Assembly (NCBI GenBank): GCA_033439795.1
Contig: JAUTDP010000002.1
Coordinates: 2,666,001-2,730,000 of the forward strand
Direction of reading: 5' to 3'
DNA from: Sordaria brevicollis
Taxonomy: Eukaryota > Ascomycota > Sordariomycetes > Sordariales > Sordariaceae
Length of the DNA stretch: 64,000 bases
Made by a program: the position numbers and the translations under genes. Under the pieces are notes generated by a model. That model made no database searches. It saw nothing but the letters and a program-made list of their open reading frames with translations, and was not told the DNA's origin. Below are positions 26,501 to 38,830 of this stretch, one piece after another. Numbering within the stretch: position 1 is the stretch's first letter; every line of letters begins with the position of its first letter.

Positions 26501-27700
26501 TACCGCGTACACTATCCCATTTTAAATTAATTTATATATTTTTTAAATAAAGGAAAATTTTATTTCTCAATCTTGATAGATAGTAGGCTTTAACGTGGGC
26601 TTCGCTCTACCGTAGGACCCCTATAATATAATATAGAAAATGAAAAAAATTCCGATATACTTTTTATACTTAAACACCTTAGTTTCGTTAAACTACAATT
26701 TATTTACCTTATTTTATTTTTTTGGACCACAGTCCGACAAGACGTTTCTAACAGTACGAATAGACCACCTCTTAATTAAATAGGCAAATTTTAAAGACGT
26801 TTTTGCAAATTAATAGGTATAGAATAACTCTTTAATATTATTTATTATTTATAAATAAACAGGGGCCTAGAAAGAATAAATTAAGAAATCTACGCCTTCT
26901 TTAGGATATATATTAATTATTTATAAAACGATTAGAACTATTAGACCTTTATAATATAATTCGCTATTAATAATAGAATTAATATTTCGATCGGTATAAA
27001 CCTATTTTTCATTTCCTATAGTTACGAAATTAACTTTATAATTCCTATAATAGAGGATTCTATACCTTTATTTATAATATTTATTCTAAAAAAAAAGGCT
27101 TACGAATTCGTCGAAAAGTTATAGTAAATTTCGGATTTATATTAAATTATTATAACTATTGCCGTATAGTAGTAAAAGAAGTTCGTTAACTAATCGAAAT
27201 ACCCTATTAAAAGATTTTAAATTAGAAATAAAATTTAATTCAATTTTAAAAATTTTAATTCTAAACGCCTAAAGAAAAAGCTCGATATAATCTACGTAAA
27301 ATATATTATATTTAAAATATTCTCTCCTTATATAATAAAGTTTAAAAGGCTCTTTACGGGCGCTTATAATATTTTTTACGTAAATTTATTATATAAAACC
27401 GTAGAAGATCCTCTCCCGGGATAAATTATATCCGACTTATAACCTTTAATAATAATTATAAAAGGAAAAAGGGAATAGGAAGTAGAAAAAATCCTTTATA
27501 TAAATAATTTTATAAACTTTAGCGGTATAATTGTAAAAAATATTTTCGTAAAATAAAAGGGTTTTAAAAATATTATATAGGAGCCCTTAGGAAATTTTTT
27601 AAAAATTATAGTACTAAACGAATTCGAAAAATAATATAAACCTATAAATATAAATATAGGACCTTTAAAAAAATAATAAAGTAGAAAATAAATTCGTTCG
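23550..27700 (+). pseudogene. pol: Element C pol (PR-RT-RH-INT-chromodomain), RIP-inactivated
   Basis: The protease-like region is near 23580-23650. RT has Lys-Lys-Pro-Gly-Gly-Gly-Leu-Arg-Phe near 24400 and a catalytic box reading Tyr-Ile-Asn-Asn at 24720-24731. The integrase zinc region is near 25960-26100, then the core, which is interrupted by the small element at 26345-26771. After it, Ala-Ile-Asn-Asn-Arg and the C-terminal domain follow. A chromodomain starts near 27479 (Glu-Val-Glu-Lys-Ile-Leu, later Lys-Gly-Phe). The frame is the same on both sides of the nested element. RT and INT differ by one frame, so an indel lies between them. Confidence 0.87.
26345..26771. mobile_element. 427-bp non-autonomous inverted-repeat element (MITE) in C integrase
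   Basis: Terminal inverted repeats of about 50 bp face each other (26345-26392 and 26724-26771), differing at three positions. The flank is TTAATTAA on both sides (26337-26344 and 26772-26779). Taking this as an 8-bp target duplication restores the integrase frame exactly; a TA or TTAA duplication would not. Eight bases suggests a hAT-type origin. The interior has no coding potential and contains more CpA/TpG than the surrounding DNA, so it was spared most RIP. Confidence 0.85.
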
Positions 27701-27915
27701 GGAGTAAAACGATATTAATATAATTAGAGGCTAAAAAATCTATCTTAAAAGGGAGGATAGTAAGGGCTAATTTATTATAAAAAAATTCCTAATTATATAA
27801 AAAAAAAAGAAAAAAAAAATAATAAAAAAAAAATTTAAATTATAATATTACCTATTTTTTTATTTATACCCTCCTTTTTTCTTCCTACTAAATTTATTTT
27901 ATTTTTAATAATTAA

Positions 27916-28914
27916 AAGGGCTATAAGGCCGAAAATTAAGCGCGTAAAAATAAGAATAGGGGCTGGGGTATTAAAAAGATTATAATTAAAAGAAAAAATC
28001 GAGGGCGAAACGTTAAGAATAGGAAAGGGGGAAGTAATAACTTTTACGGATTCGGCTTTAATAAATTCGGCGGTAATAATTTTAATATAAAAGCGTATAC
28101 TATAAGTATAGGGGTAGGAAAGGGTTATAAATTTTTATTTCTTAACTAGAAACTAAGGAATTTCTTTTTCTTCTTCGATAAAAAGGGGGTAAACGGTTAT
28201 AATAAGGGGGAAATAGGTAAAAAAACTTCCTAACGATTTATTAATATTAGTAACGATTTATTATTATTATAATTCGGTAATTTTTTTAATAAAAATTTAA
28301 ATTTATAAAGAGGTTAATTTTTAACGGAGGATATTTATTTCGGCGGCGGAAATAATAATTATAACGATAATAGAAGTTAGAACGGGGGCTATAATAAATA
28401 AGGCGATAAAAATAAGGGCGGCCATAAGGATAAGTAAATTAGAGAAGAGGGATTCGAAAAAGCCGGCAAAAAAGTAATTAAAAATTATAAATTTAAGAAT
28501 ATACTGTATAAATTCGTTTACTAAAATTATTAAATCACGAATTTAAGTGGCCTTATTAATATTAATAGAATTTAAATATTTAACTACTTATTAAACGATA
28601 TAAATAATTTAAATTATAGTAAAAATAGGCTAATAAATTTTATTTAATTCAATCGTATAAATAGGATACTTTTTACCGCCCTTAAAATTAATATTCTAAT
28701 AATAATAATTATAAAAGAAGTAAATTTAGTACTAATTCTCGTTAAATTTATATTTAACGAAAACTATTATAATTTTACTTTTCGTTTATTTTATTTTATT
28801 ATAAAGCGAAAATAGGATATTATATAAAATTATTATTATATTAACTTTTTTACCTTTCTTACGTATAGAAGGGTTAGGGTTATTAGAATTAAACCCTTCC
28901 TTATCTTCCTTTAA
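27916..28914 (+). pseudogene. Extra reading frame downstream of element C integrase
   Basis: About 333 codons in one phase after the chromodomain. Apart from TAA/TAG codons that could be converted CAA/CAG, the frame is uninterrupted. The first half is rich in Gly, Asn, Lys and Arg (for example Gly-Asp-Lys-Asn-Lys-Gly-Gly); the second half is more hydrophobic. I do not recognise a domain. The phase differs from pol, so it would be a separate protein. Similar coding-like sequence may continue to about 29400. It could be a third retrotransposon gene, a captured sequence, or part of another element; the terminal stop may itself be a converted codon. Confidence 0.45.
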
Positions 28915-29401
28915 ATTAATAAAAATACCAATAAAAATTTAAATTAAATTTAAAACTATAACCGGGATTAAAATTTAAAGTAATAAAGCCGTAAAGAAAA
29001 GATTATTAATATATTAATTAATAGAATAAGGGTAAAAATAGATAGCCGGAATCAATCCGAAGGGGAAAGGAGGCGGAGCCGTTATAAAAATTAAAAATAT
29101 AATTAGAACCGGGGTAAAAAGAATTTTAAATATAATTTAATAATATTAAAAAATAATATATTATTATTATTATTATTAAAAAATAAACGGGGAAGGTTAT
29201 AATAATATAAATTAATAATAATATTAAAACTATTATTACGGGGTAGCGAATATATTAAAAATATATATTATTTTTAATTATTCGGGGGTAAATTTAGAAA
29301 AATTTATAATAAGGGAATTTAAGTATATAATTAATAAGAATTTATTAAGGCTAGGGTTATAGCAGAGGAGGGCTTATTAAAAGGATTTAATTTCGCACTA
29401 A

Positions 29402-29450
29402 AAAGAGGAAAAAGGAAAAAAAGAAAAAAAAGAAAAAAGAGGGGAAATAA
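29402..29450 (+). repeat. Purine-only low-complexity tract in C
   Basis: A run made almost entirely of AAAAAG/GAAAAA words, about 200 bp before the polypurine tract of element C. Confidence 0.7.
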
Positions 29451-29651
29451 AAAGTTTTATAGGAGGGATAAGTTCGCGACGGGAAGAAGGCCTATAAACG
29501 GTTAATTAGCGTACGGGTTAACTAATTACGCGCTAAGCGATTAATTACGCAAAATTAGGACGAAAATATAAACGCGTAATTAAATTAAAAGGATTAGATT
29601 TTAAAAAGTATTTATAAATAATAATTAAATAGCGACCGTTATTATAATAAT

Positions 29652-29671
29652 TAGAGGGAGAGGAGGGGGTT
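29652..29671 (+). promoter_or_regulatory. Element C polypurine tract
   Basis: Purine-rich GAGGGAGAGGAGGGGG directly upstream of the 3' LTR start at 29674. Confidence 0.75.
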
Positions 29672-29673
29672 AA

Positions 29674-29919
29674 TATTATAAGGCTATTACTTAGGGGTTA
29701 TATTAAACTCTATAGCCTAATTAGCTCTTTATAATTATTTTTATAGCTCGGGCGATACGTATTGCTTCTATAGAATTATTTACGTACTTATAGCCCCCTT
29801 CAAAAGGATAGAGTCTACGACCCCGCTTTGCGGTACGGCTTTTCCCCCTTTTCTCTTCGTAGAACTTTATTAATTCATTAGGCCCAGTATCTGTACTATA
29901 CTCTACTGTCCCCCTTACA
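29674..29919 (+). repeat. 3' LTR of element C (246 bp)
   Basis: It starts TATTATAAGGC where the 5' copy has TGTCATGGGGC, all differences being RIP-type transitions. Its last 100 bases are nearly unmutated and end CCCCCTTACA before CGTAT. Confidence 0.95.
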
Positions 29920-29924
29920 CGTAT

Positions 29925-30660
29925 AAAATTTTACGAAAATTATCTATTATATTTTACCTATAAATAAATAAGTAAATAGAACGTTTATATTAAATTATCG
30001 AAAAGATTTTACGTATCCGAATTTTAAAAGGCAATTTTATATTTTAAAATAAGGAATTCTTAAAAGTAAAATTCGCGTACAATAATTCTACGTATATAAT
30101 TATAGGGGTTTCGCCGTTTAAAACCTTATATAGCTATTATTTATATATAATCGAATATATTAAGGGGCGGAATTTTATTAAAGTTTAAAGCGTAAAAGAG
30201 TAATTATAAAAATTAAAAGAAGTTCGTAAAATAATATAGCGTTATTAAAATTGAATAATAAAAATATAAAAGAAGGGGTATAATAAAAGGTATACGCCGA
30301 TTAAATTTTAATTAGGCGACGTTATAAATTTATTAATTAAAAACTTCCGATTTAAAAATAGGAAGTTATTACCTACGTATATTAAAATTAAAATATTAAA
30401 GAAAATTAACTTTTAGGCGTATTAAATAATCCTACCGATATAATATAACCGGATATATAATATTTTTTTAATTAATTTACTAGAATTTTAAAAGAATAAA
30501 AAAAACGAAGACTATAAAATACTATTACCGGAATTATATAATAAATAAGAGGAATAAGAAATTAAAGAAATTATAAATTATTAAAAAATAAGTATAAATT
30601 AAAGATTTTTAATTAAATAAGTAGGGTAGCCTATAGAATATAATATTTAGGAATTTAAAG
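29925..30660 (+). pseudogene. pol: B-fwd pol, part 2 (integrase continuation)
   Basis: Directly after the CGTAT duplication the B integrase frame resumes and reaches the conserved region that is His-Pro-Gln-Thr-Asp in the family, here reading Tyr-Leu-stop-Ile-Asn. The segment ends at the A2 insertion (TAAAG 30656-30660). Its last bases join 37907 onward to match B-rev (minus strand near 12450-12540). Confidence 0.85.
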
Positions 30661-30911
30661 TGTCACGGCGCTAGCGGACAGGGTCCCTATTTAGCGGACC
30701 GGCTGTCGCTCGGGCGGTTACCCAAAGGCTGACCGCACCAGCGCACGTAACTGCGTACCGCCTTCGTAGGTCGCCCGCGCCTAGGCATAAAACCCTAGCG
30801 CGGGGCGCGCCCTTTATTCGTTTTCTTCTTTTCTTCTTCATTTTATAATTTTATAATAGATTTAAATTTAACGTATTAAGCTTATCTCTCGTAATTATAT
30901 CGCTCGTAATA
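30661..30911 (+). repeat. 5' LTR of A2 (251 bp)
   Basis: The outer part to about 30830 is nearly RIP-free and keeps GACCGCACCAGCGCACG. The inner 70 bases are converted. Confidence 0.94.
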
Positions 30912-30989
30912 ATTATAAAATTATTTTTAATATATTAAGGAGGTATTTAAATATCTTAAATTTATTTACCGATTGAAATAATTATAATA

Positions 30990-33384
30990 TATACCCTTGT
31001 AATTAATTATAATAGTATATACTCTTAACGAAAAGGCTACCGCGGTTAAAATTATTAAATTATCTACTATTAAAAGCGTTTAAATAAATAAAGCTTAAAA
31101 GAAGAATATATTTAATAAATTCGTAATTAAATAAATTAAATTTAATATTACGGATATATTTATTATTTTTAATATAATTATTTAATAAAACGATATTTTT
31201 AAACGTCGTTTATTTAATAATATTACGATTGGTACTTTTAAAGAGAAATAGGATATTTAATTACGTAATATCGATAAATTTAATTTAAAAGACTATAATA
31301 TTCCGGAGGATATAAATAAAGTTATTACGTTTTTTAATTAGGAAATTACTAGTAAATTCGCCGACGTTCGTTATACGTTTAATATAAAAGATTTATTCGG
31401 TTTCCTATATATAAAGATTAATATAATTGCGAAATATTAGGCCTAATATAATAAAAGTTATTTAACCTTCGCTTTTAAGGTTCTAACGGTTATGGGTTAA
31501 AATTATTAAGAATAGAATAATAATAATATTTTATTAATAAATTTCGATATTTTTAAATCTATTACCGAAAATCCCGAGGGTATACGTATTATTTTCAAAG
31601 AAATTAAATTACGAATTATCTTAGCTAAAGCTATTTTTTCTTAATAATGGGGATATTAAATTATTATTATTAATTTAAATACCAATTTAGGATAAATATA
31701 CGAATACGCCGCTAATTTATTAAAATATTAAAAGGGCGTTGAAAATTATAACGAATATTTCTATAAAAATTTATATAAAGAATAAAATAAAAATATATTT
31801 TTAATACGCTAATTATTAGAAGCTTACGGAAATAAGGATCCCGACCTCGAATTAAACGATTACGAAACTTTATATTATAAAAACGCTATATTGCGCGAAA
31901 AGAATTATAAATTCTAAGCCCAATTTATTATATTGCGTTAAATTATTAATTATTTTAATAAAGGAGCTTAAAATAATACTCTATTTAACGATAATTAAAA
32001 TAACGATTTATCCGACGATAAAAAGGTTTAAAATAATACCCTGTCCGACGATAATTATACCGATAAATAGGGTACTCTTTACGAATAAAAAAATAATTCC
32101 TCGATTAAGGATTACCCTTTTTATCCCCGCTTTTTTACTAAATAAAACGAAACCTATTGCGATTTAATTAAGAAAGAGAAGGAATTCGTTAAAATTAAAA
32201 ATAATTTAATAATTATAAAAATTTAAGCCAAAGAATTAAAAAGAGTAATAATTACCCGGAATAACGACGTAATTAATTTATATATTATAATCGCTACTTT
32301 AATTAAAGAAAATATTAACCTTTATAAAAAAATTATTAATCTCCGTAAAAAGAAGGTCGCTTTTTTAATTCCTAAAAATTTTAAACGTTATAATTACGCT
32401 AATTATAATAATAATAATAATAATAAAAGCCGTTGCGAAAAAACGCCTATTACCGACTTCTCTACTATTAATTGTAAACGCCTATTAATTAAAGAGAAGG
32501 ACCCGCCCTACTTTTATAATGAAAAGGATAAAAATATTATTATTTTTAACGTTTAATACCGCTATATTTTTAATAAATTTAAATTAAACGCCGATTACTT
32601 CTCCGATAATAAGGTTAAAAAAATATATATCGAAAATCATACCGTTAATAAAGCTACTTAAGATTTTAAACCCTATTTCGCCGATAGCCTTTATAATATT
32701 AAAACCTCGGATAAATTATTTACTTATTTATACGCCGAATATTATAATTACGATTGAAAGGAGAAGGCTATTTATAAATTTAACGATTTAAAATTCGAAA
32801 TAAATAGGGATTTCTAAAAATTCTGTAATAAATTCGTACGTCTAATCGGGGAATATAGTTATCCTCCTAATTTGTAAAAATAGGAATTTAATTAAAAATT
32901 TCCGGATATTATTTAAAACGCCCTCTTTTAAGGATACGAATAAAAGGACGTTATTTTTAATTAATATATTTTAATAATTAAAAAGGCGGTCGAAATTAAT
33001 TAACGTATCTTTTATAATAATAAAATTAAAAAGGATAATAAAAATAAAGATAAAAATATTTCCTCTTTTTCTACGAATTCGTTTAATAAAATTAAGGGTT
33101 TTACTAATTTTAATAAAAATTTAAATAATATTATTAATAATAATATTAATACTAATAATAATAATCGAAATAATTTTTATCGCGCCTCTAATATAATTCG
33201 TAAGGAAGTTTATAAATTATTCGAAGAAAATAAATATTTCGTATATAAAGAAATTGGATATCGTTTTTACGATTATTTTAACCGTTATAGTAATAACCCT
33301 AATTATATTAATAAATTTATCGATTATTATAATTATAAGAATAAAGAAAATAATAAACCGATTAATAATAAAGCGGAAAATTAA
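30990..33384 (+). pseudogene. gag: A2 gag, RIP-inactivated
   Basis: Homologous to A1 gag. The CCHC knuckle lies at 33235-33276, again with all four ligands as TAT, but a glycine before the His position and an Asp near its end survive here that were changed in A1. The frame ends with TAA at 33382-33384. The start is approximate. Confidence 0.75.
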
Positions 33385-36300
33385 TTACCTTAAGAATATT
33401 AAATTCCTTCCCAAAAATTAAATTAATAAATATTTATTTCAAAAAGAATTTAAAAAAAATACTATTAAAAAGTATAAAGGTAGATAAAAGATTTTTAAAA
33501 AATTATTTAAATAAATTTATATTAATTATATCCTATATTATAATAAATAATAATAAAAAAATTTTATTTACAAATAATACACTTATTAATTCGGAAATAA
33601 ATAGTAATATCTTTATATATAAAAACTTCGCTAATAATATAATAAAATAGAGAATAAAAAGGCTATACAATTTTTAACTTTATACGGTAGGGGGGTATAC
33701 CGGATAATATAGTAAAATAATTAATTAATACTTATAAAATATTATCGAAATATAGGGATAAAAATTCGAAAAAAAAATAATAATCGTTATTAATTCGGGA
33801 TATAACGTTATTCTAAATAAATATTAACTAAGAAAATATAAAATTTTAATCGACGTTATAAATACGAAACTTATTTTCGATAAAATAATTATTATTCTCT
33901 CAACCTTTAATAAATAAATTACTAAATTCGAAAATTTCGCTAAAATTACGATACTATCTCCCTTAATAAAATATAACCGACTAATCGAATTCTTCGAAGA
34001 ATTAAAAGAGCGACTAACCCGATATAGGGAAAACGAAAATTTAATAAAAATAAAATACTAATTATTAAATTAATACGCCCTAAAACGGGAAGAAGAGGAC
34101 GTAATACCTACGTAACGCGAATATATTAAAATATTCAAAACCGAACGAAAAAACGATCCCTATTAAAAACAAGACGCGCGTAACTAATATCGATTAAAAC
34201 GCAACGGCGTAAATTAATATAAATACTATAATAATTTCGCTATTATTAATATTAACGCTTTCTTTATATTTATTAAATAAGAATATATAAAAATTATTAG
34301 CCTTTACTAATTCGACCGATTTATCGACGATTAAAAAAGATAAACTTTCGCCGAAAATAAAGTAAAATTATATAAACGAATTAAAAAAGAAATCCTTAAA
34401 TACGTTTATAAATATTTAAATATATTTAGTAAGAAAAAATCTAATACTTTACCGGATTATTGTATTAATAATTATAAAATTAATTTAATAAATAGAATAA
34501 AACCCGAATTTCGGTTATAATCCGTTATATAAAATATTAATAAACGAATTAAAAATTTATTAGAAATACGTTAATAAAATATTAGTTAAAAATTTTATTA
34601 AAAGTAATTCGGTACTTTAGGCTGTATTTATTCTTTTTACGCCCAAAATTAATAATGGGTTAAAGTTTTATATTAATTATCGAAAATTCAACGTTATTAT
34701 TAGAAAAGACCGGTATCCACTATTATTAATCGATAAAATTATTATTAGGATTGATTAAATAAAGATTTTCTCGAAAATCGATATTAAATAAACTTTTTAT
34801 CGAATTTATATATATTTAAATAACGAAGAATTTATAATATTCCGAATAAAATACAACGCCTATAAATATAAAATCCTACCCTTTAAATTAATTAACGGGC
34901 TATTAATATTTTAACACTATATTAACGAAACGCTAATAAATTATTTCGATAATTTCTATAATATATATATATCGATAATATCCTTATCTTTTCGAATAGT
35001 TTAAAAAAATATAGGATTTACGTTAAAAAAGTATTAATTAAATTAAAAACGGCCGGCTTATAGGCGGATTTAAATAAATACGAATTCTATATTAAGAAAA
35101 TTAAATTCCTAAATTTTATTATTAAAATTAATAGTATATCGGTAGACTTCTAAAAGATTATAATTATAAAAGACTAATAAATCCTAACGAATATACGAAG
35201 GATATAATCTTTCTTAAATTTTTATAACTTTGATAAATACTTTATTAAAGACTATAATCGAATAATAAAACCTTTAATAATTATAATTAAGAAAGGAGAA
35301 ATTTTTAATTAAAATAAAGATTATTAAATTATATTTAAAGAATTCAAAAATCGTTTATTATTAACGCCTATTTTAACCTATTTCTAATATAAACGCCTAA
35401 TATATATAAAAACGAATGCGTTTAATAGAGTAATAGCCGGCGTACTATTATAATTAATCGATAATAAATAATAATCGATTACCTTTTATTTAAAAATAAT
35501 ATATAACGTAAAATATAATTATTCTATTTATAATAAAAAATTAATAATTATTATTAAAGCTTTATAATATTAGAAAACCGAATTTATCAATTTATACGAG
35601 CCTTTTTTAATCTTAATAAATAACGAAGCCCTTAAATAATTTAATATTAAAAAATTCTTAAATTTATAATAAGCCGGGTAAACCGAATTCCTATCTTAAT
35701 ATTATTTTATTATTTTTTACCGGCCAAAAAAGGAAAATAATATAGCGGACGTATTATTAAAGAAGGTAAAAAATTTAAAAAATTAAAAAGTAAAATAAAA
35801 AATATAAAAGACCTTCTAAATTTTTAAAAACTTCAATAATAATCGGATAATATAACCTAATAATATAATTAATAATATTAACGCGGTCTACGCATTAATT
35901 ATATCTTTAAGTACGGCTATTATAAAAATTAACCTAAAAATCGTAAAAGGAATTCGAAAAGAATAATTAGAAGGCTATTTATTTATAAATCGCTTTATTT
36001 TCGAAAATAAAATATACTCGGATTTAAAAATCTATTAAAATATAATTAAAAGGGAAGAGAATAGGTATCGATTTATTACTAATAAAATTCTTACTTATTT
36101 CGATAAATTTATTATACTACCTAGTACTTTAAAAGCCTAAATTATTTATAAATTATATATAAAGATTATTACCGCTTATTGAAACCGAAATAAAATAAAA
36201 CGCCTAATATCTATATAATATTAATAATTAAAAATAATTAATAACGTCGATCGCTTTATCGCCAATTATATAATATATTATATTTCGAAAATTCCCCGGA

Positions 36301-37500
36301 ATAAAACCCCCGGTAAATTAAAGCCCATCCTAATAATTTAACGTATTTAATAAAATTTAATTATAAATTTCAAAACTATATTTAAAAATAAACGAAGATT
36401 CGATAATATATTCGTAATAATAAATTAATTTAATAAAGTATTATAAATTATCCTTTATTTTATAACGGTAATAATTCGAAATACGGCTTATATATATTAT
36501 AAGGGCCCTTACCGTATTTATAAATTATTAAACGAAATTATTTTAAATAAAAGCCCCTAATTTATATTAAATTTTATAAACGAATTAATTAAAATTCTAA
36601 ATATTAAATAAAAATTAACCTCCTTAGGATATAATTAAATTATAGGGTAGGCCGAAATTATAAACGAATATTTCGATTAGCGTTTTCGTCCCTTTATTAA
36701 TTATTTCTAAAATAATTAATTAAAAACGATCTTAATAATAAATATAATATAAATAGGAATGCCGTATAATAATTTAAATAAAATATAATTATACGAAATA
36801 TTAAAAAGATTCTTAATATTTAGAATTTTAAATTAGAAAGTTCGAATTAATTTTAACGGCGTACGATTAATAATTAAAAAGAAATTTAATTAAAACGATG
36901 CGTAAAGTTTAATAAATCGGATTTAAAAATACGTAAATAAAGTAAGAGAATTCATTATTAAAATTTAAGAACGGATAATTAAATAATTAAATAAATATCG
37001 ACGCGTCCTAAATTTCGGACCTAATAATAGAATATTTATTATTAAACGGAGCGAATTTACAAACCGATTAAATTATAAGTTCGACTTTCCTTTAACGAAT
37101 TAATATTTTAAAATTAAAGAAAAGTATAACTATTTATTTAAATTAGAAATATTAAAGGGTTAAAAAAGAACGGATATTTTCTATATTAATAAATTTCGGA
37201 AATATCCTAATAATCCGTTACCCGGTCAAAAGATAGAAAAGCTAGCAAAAGAATATATAAGAAATAATATTAAATAGGAAATAAAGGAAATTTTAATTTT
37301 TCGAATATATTTTAATAAGTTCTAATATTAAATAAATTAAAAGGGATATAACCCGGACTTAAAGTTTTATAACGTTAAAAATTTTAAGAATTTACTTAAA
37401 TTATTATAAATTTATTACGAAGCGTATTTAAAATACTTAAGCCCGCCGCTATATTTAAAGGAATAATTATAAAAAGCGGAAGTAAAGGAATTTAATAAAG
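33385..37500 (+). pseudogene. pol: A2 pol (PR-RT-RH-INT-chromodomain), RIP-inactivated
   Basis: Same layout as A1. The RT catalytic box reads Tyr-Ile-Asp-Asn at 34968-34979, so only the second Asp was lost here, against both in A1. The chromodomain is at about 37279-37375. RIP damage differs codon by codon from A1, showing the two copies were mutated independently. Confidence 0.87.
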
Positions 37501-37636
37501 ATTATCCGGATAATAACGTTCCTTTAAAAAAAGGTACGAAGAGGTTAAAGAGGATAGTAAACGCTAAAAAATAAAGGACCTACTTTATATATAATAATAA
37601 TTCTAATATTTTAAAAATTCGGGGCGAATTTTTTTC

Positions 37637-37645
37637 GGAGGGGGG
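37637..37645 (+). promoter_or_regulatory. A2 polypurine tract
   Basis: GGAGGGGGG just upstream of the 3' LTR at 37651, matching the A1 tract. Confidence 0.78.
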
Positions 37646-37650
37646 AATAG

Positions 37651-37901
37651 TATTATAGCGCTAGCGGATAAGGTCCCTATTTAGCGGACCGGCTATCGTT
37701 CGGACGGTCACCCAAAGGCTAACCACACTAGTATACGTAACTGCGTACCGCCTTCGTAGGTCGTCCGCGCCTAAGTATAAAACCCTAGCGCGGGGCGCGC
37801 CCTTTGTTCGTTTTCTTCTTTTCTTCTTCATCTTGTAATTCTATAATAGACCTAGATTTAACGTATTAAGCTTGTCTCTCGTAACCACGTCGCTCGTAAT
37901 A
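37651..37901 (+). repeat. 3' LTR of A2 (251 bp)
   Basis: The inner start is converted (TATTATAGCG), while the outer end keeps CTTGTAATTC and GTAACCACG. TAAAG follows. Confidence 0.94.
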
Positions 37902-37906
37902 TAAAG

Positions 37907-38371
37907 AGTATTTTGAGAATATATAAAAGGTATTCTTTAAATATTAGAAAATTAAGTAGAAGTATTATAAAAAATAAAATAATTAATATAAATAATATAA
38001 TAAGAATTTATTATTCTATAATTATAAAAAATAATAAGCGCCGAATATAATACGAAACGTTATATATAAAATTTAATAAATAAATAATTATTATATACCC
38101 TAATAAAGATAAGAATTAAAAATTTATTTATTAATAGGAAAAGAAATATTATTACCGGTAGAAGATTTATATAGTGGGATAAATTAAAAGTAATTTATAT
38201 TAAAAGTAAAGTACTCGAAGACTAGTAATCCGGTTTTAAATATTTTAATATAATATTAATTAAAAAGTAGCCGCGCTAAACCGCAAATTAAAATTACGAA
38301 GAATTTAAAGAAGCCGAATATTAAAACCGGAGGAAAAACCTCTTTAATATTTTTATTAAACTAGGAATTCC
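37907..38371 (+). pseudogene. pol: B-fwd pol, part 3 and 3' region
   Basis: Continuation of B-fwd after A2, matching the minus strand of B-rev around 12100-12480. It should hold the C-terminal integrase domain. No chromodomain could be recognised, in contrast to A and C. The boundary between coding and non-coding sequence is not visible. Confidence 0.65.
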
Positions 38372-38830
38372 CCGTCCGATAAGGATAAACAATTAAATTA
38401 AGAAGACCTATAATAGCCGGTAAATTCCTTATTGAAATTATAGAAAATCCGATATATTAAAGGGAAAACTACTCTAATACTTCCTATTAAATTAAAGATT
38501 CTCCGTCCGATAAGGATAAAATAATTAAATTAGGAAAATTTAAATTAATTAATAAATTCCTTATTAAAATTATAAAGAATCTAATATATTAAGAGGAAAA
38601 TCGTTTTAATATTTCTGATTAGATTAAGAATTCTCCGTTTAGTAAAAATAAAATAATTGAATTAAAAGAATTTAAATTAATTAATAAATTCCTTATTAGG
38701 ATTATAAAAAATCCGATATATTAAGAGGAAAATTACTTTAATATTTCCTATTAAATTAAAAATTCTCCATTTAATAAAAATAAAATAATTAAATTAAAAG
38801 AACCTAAAGCCAATTGGTAAAATTCTTTTT
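38372..38830 (+). repeat. Four-unit tandem repeat, unit about 131-132 bp
   Basis: Successive units start at 38372, 38503, 38635 and 38767 and differ mainly by transitions. B-rev has only two units (11830-12075). Two extra units account for the length difference of roughly 270 bp between the two B copies. A unit near 132 bp is 44 codons, compatible with a coding repeat, but this is not shown. Confidence 0.85.

Larger units (their letters stand above)
21806..29919 (+). mobile_element. Gypsy chromovirus, family C
   Basis: An 8114-bp LTR retrotransposon, 5'-TG...CA-3', with 246-bp LTRs and a perfect target duplication CGTAT (21801-21805 and 29920-29924). Inside are gag with a CCHC knuckle, pol with chromodomain, an extra downstream reading frame, and a nested 427-bp inverted-repeat element. 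C landed in the B-fwd integrase, which continues in frame at 29925 just before its conserved Pro-Gln-Thr region. Confidence 0.95.
30661..37901 (+). mobile_element. Gypsy chromovirus, family A copy 2 (A2)
   Basis: A 7241-bp element with 251-bp LTRs and a perfect target duplication TAAAG (30656-30660 and 37902-37906). It has the same gene order as A1 and is close in sequence apart from RIP changes, so A1 and A2 together make a repeat long enough to trigger RIP. It starts with an intact TGTCAC. Its LTRs differ from A1 by small indels (251 against 253 bp), for example near 30720-30727. Confidence 0.95.

Noticed and set aside
38372..38830. CRISPR-like array
   Set aside because: Units are contiguous, about 132 bp, with no unique spacers, and the context is a eukaryotic retrotransposon.
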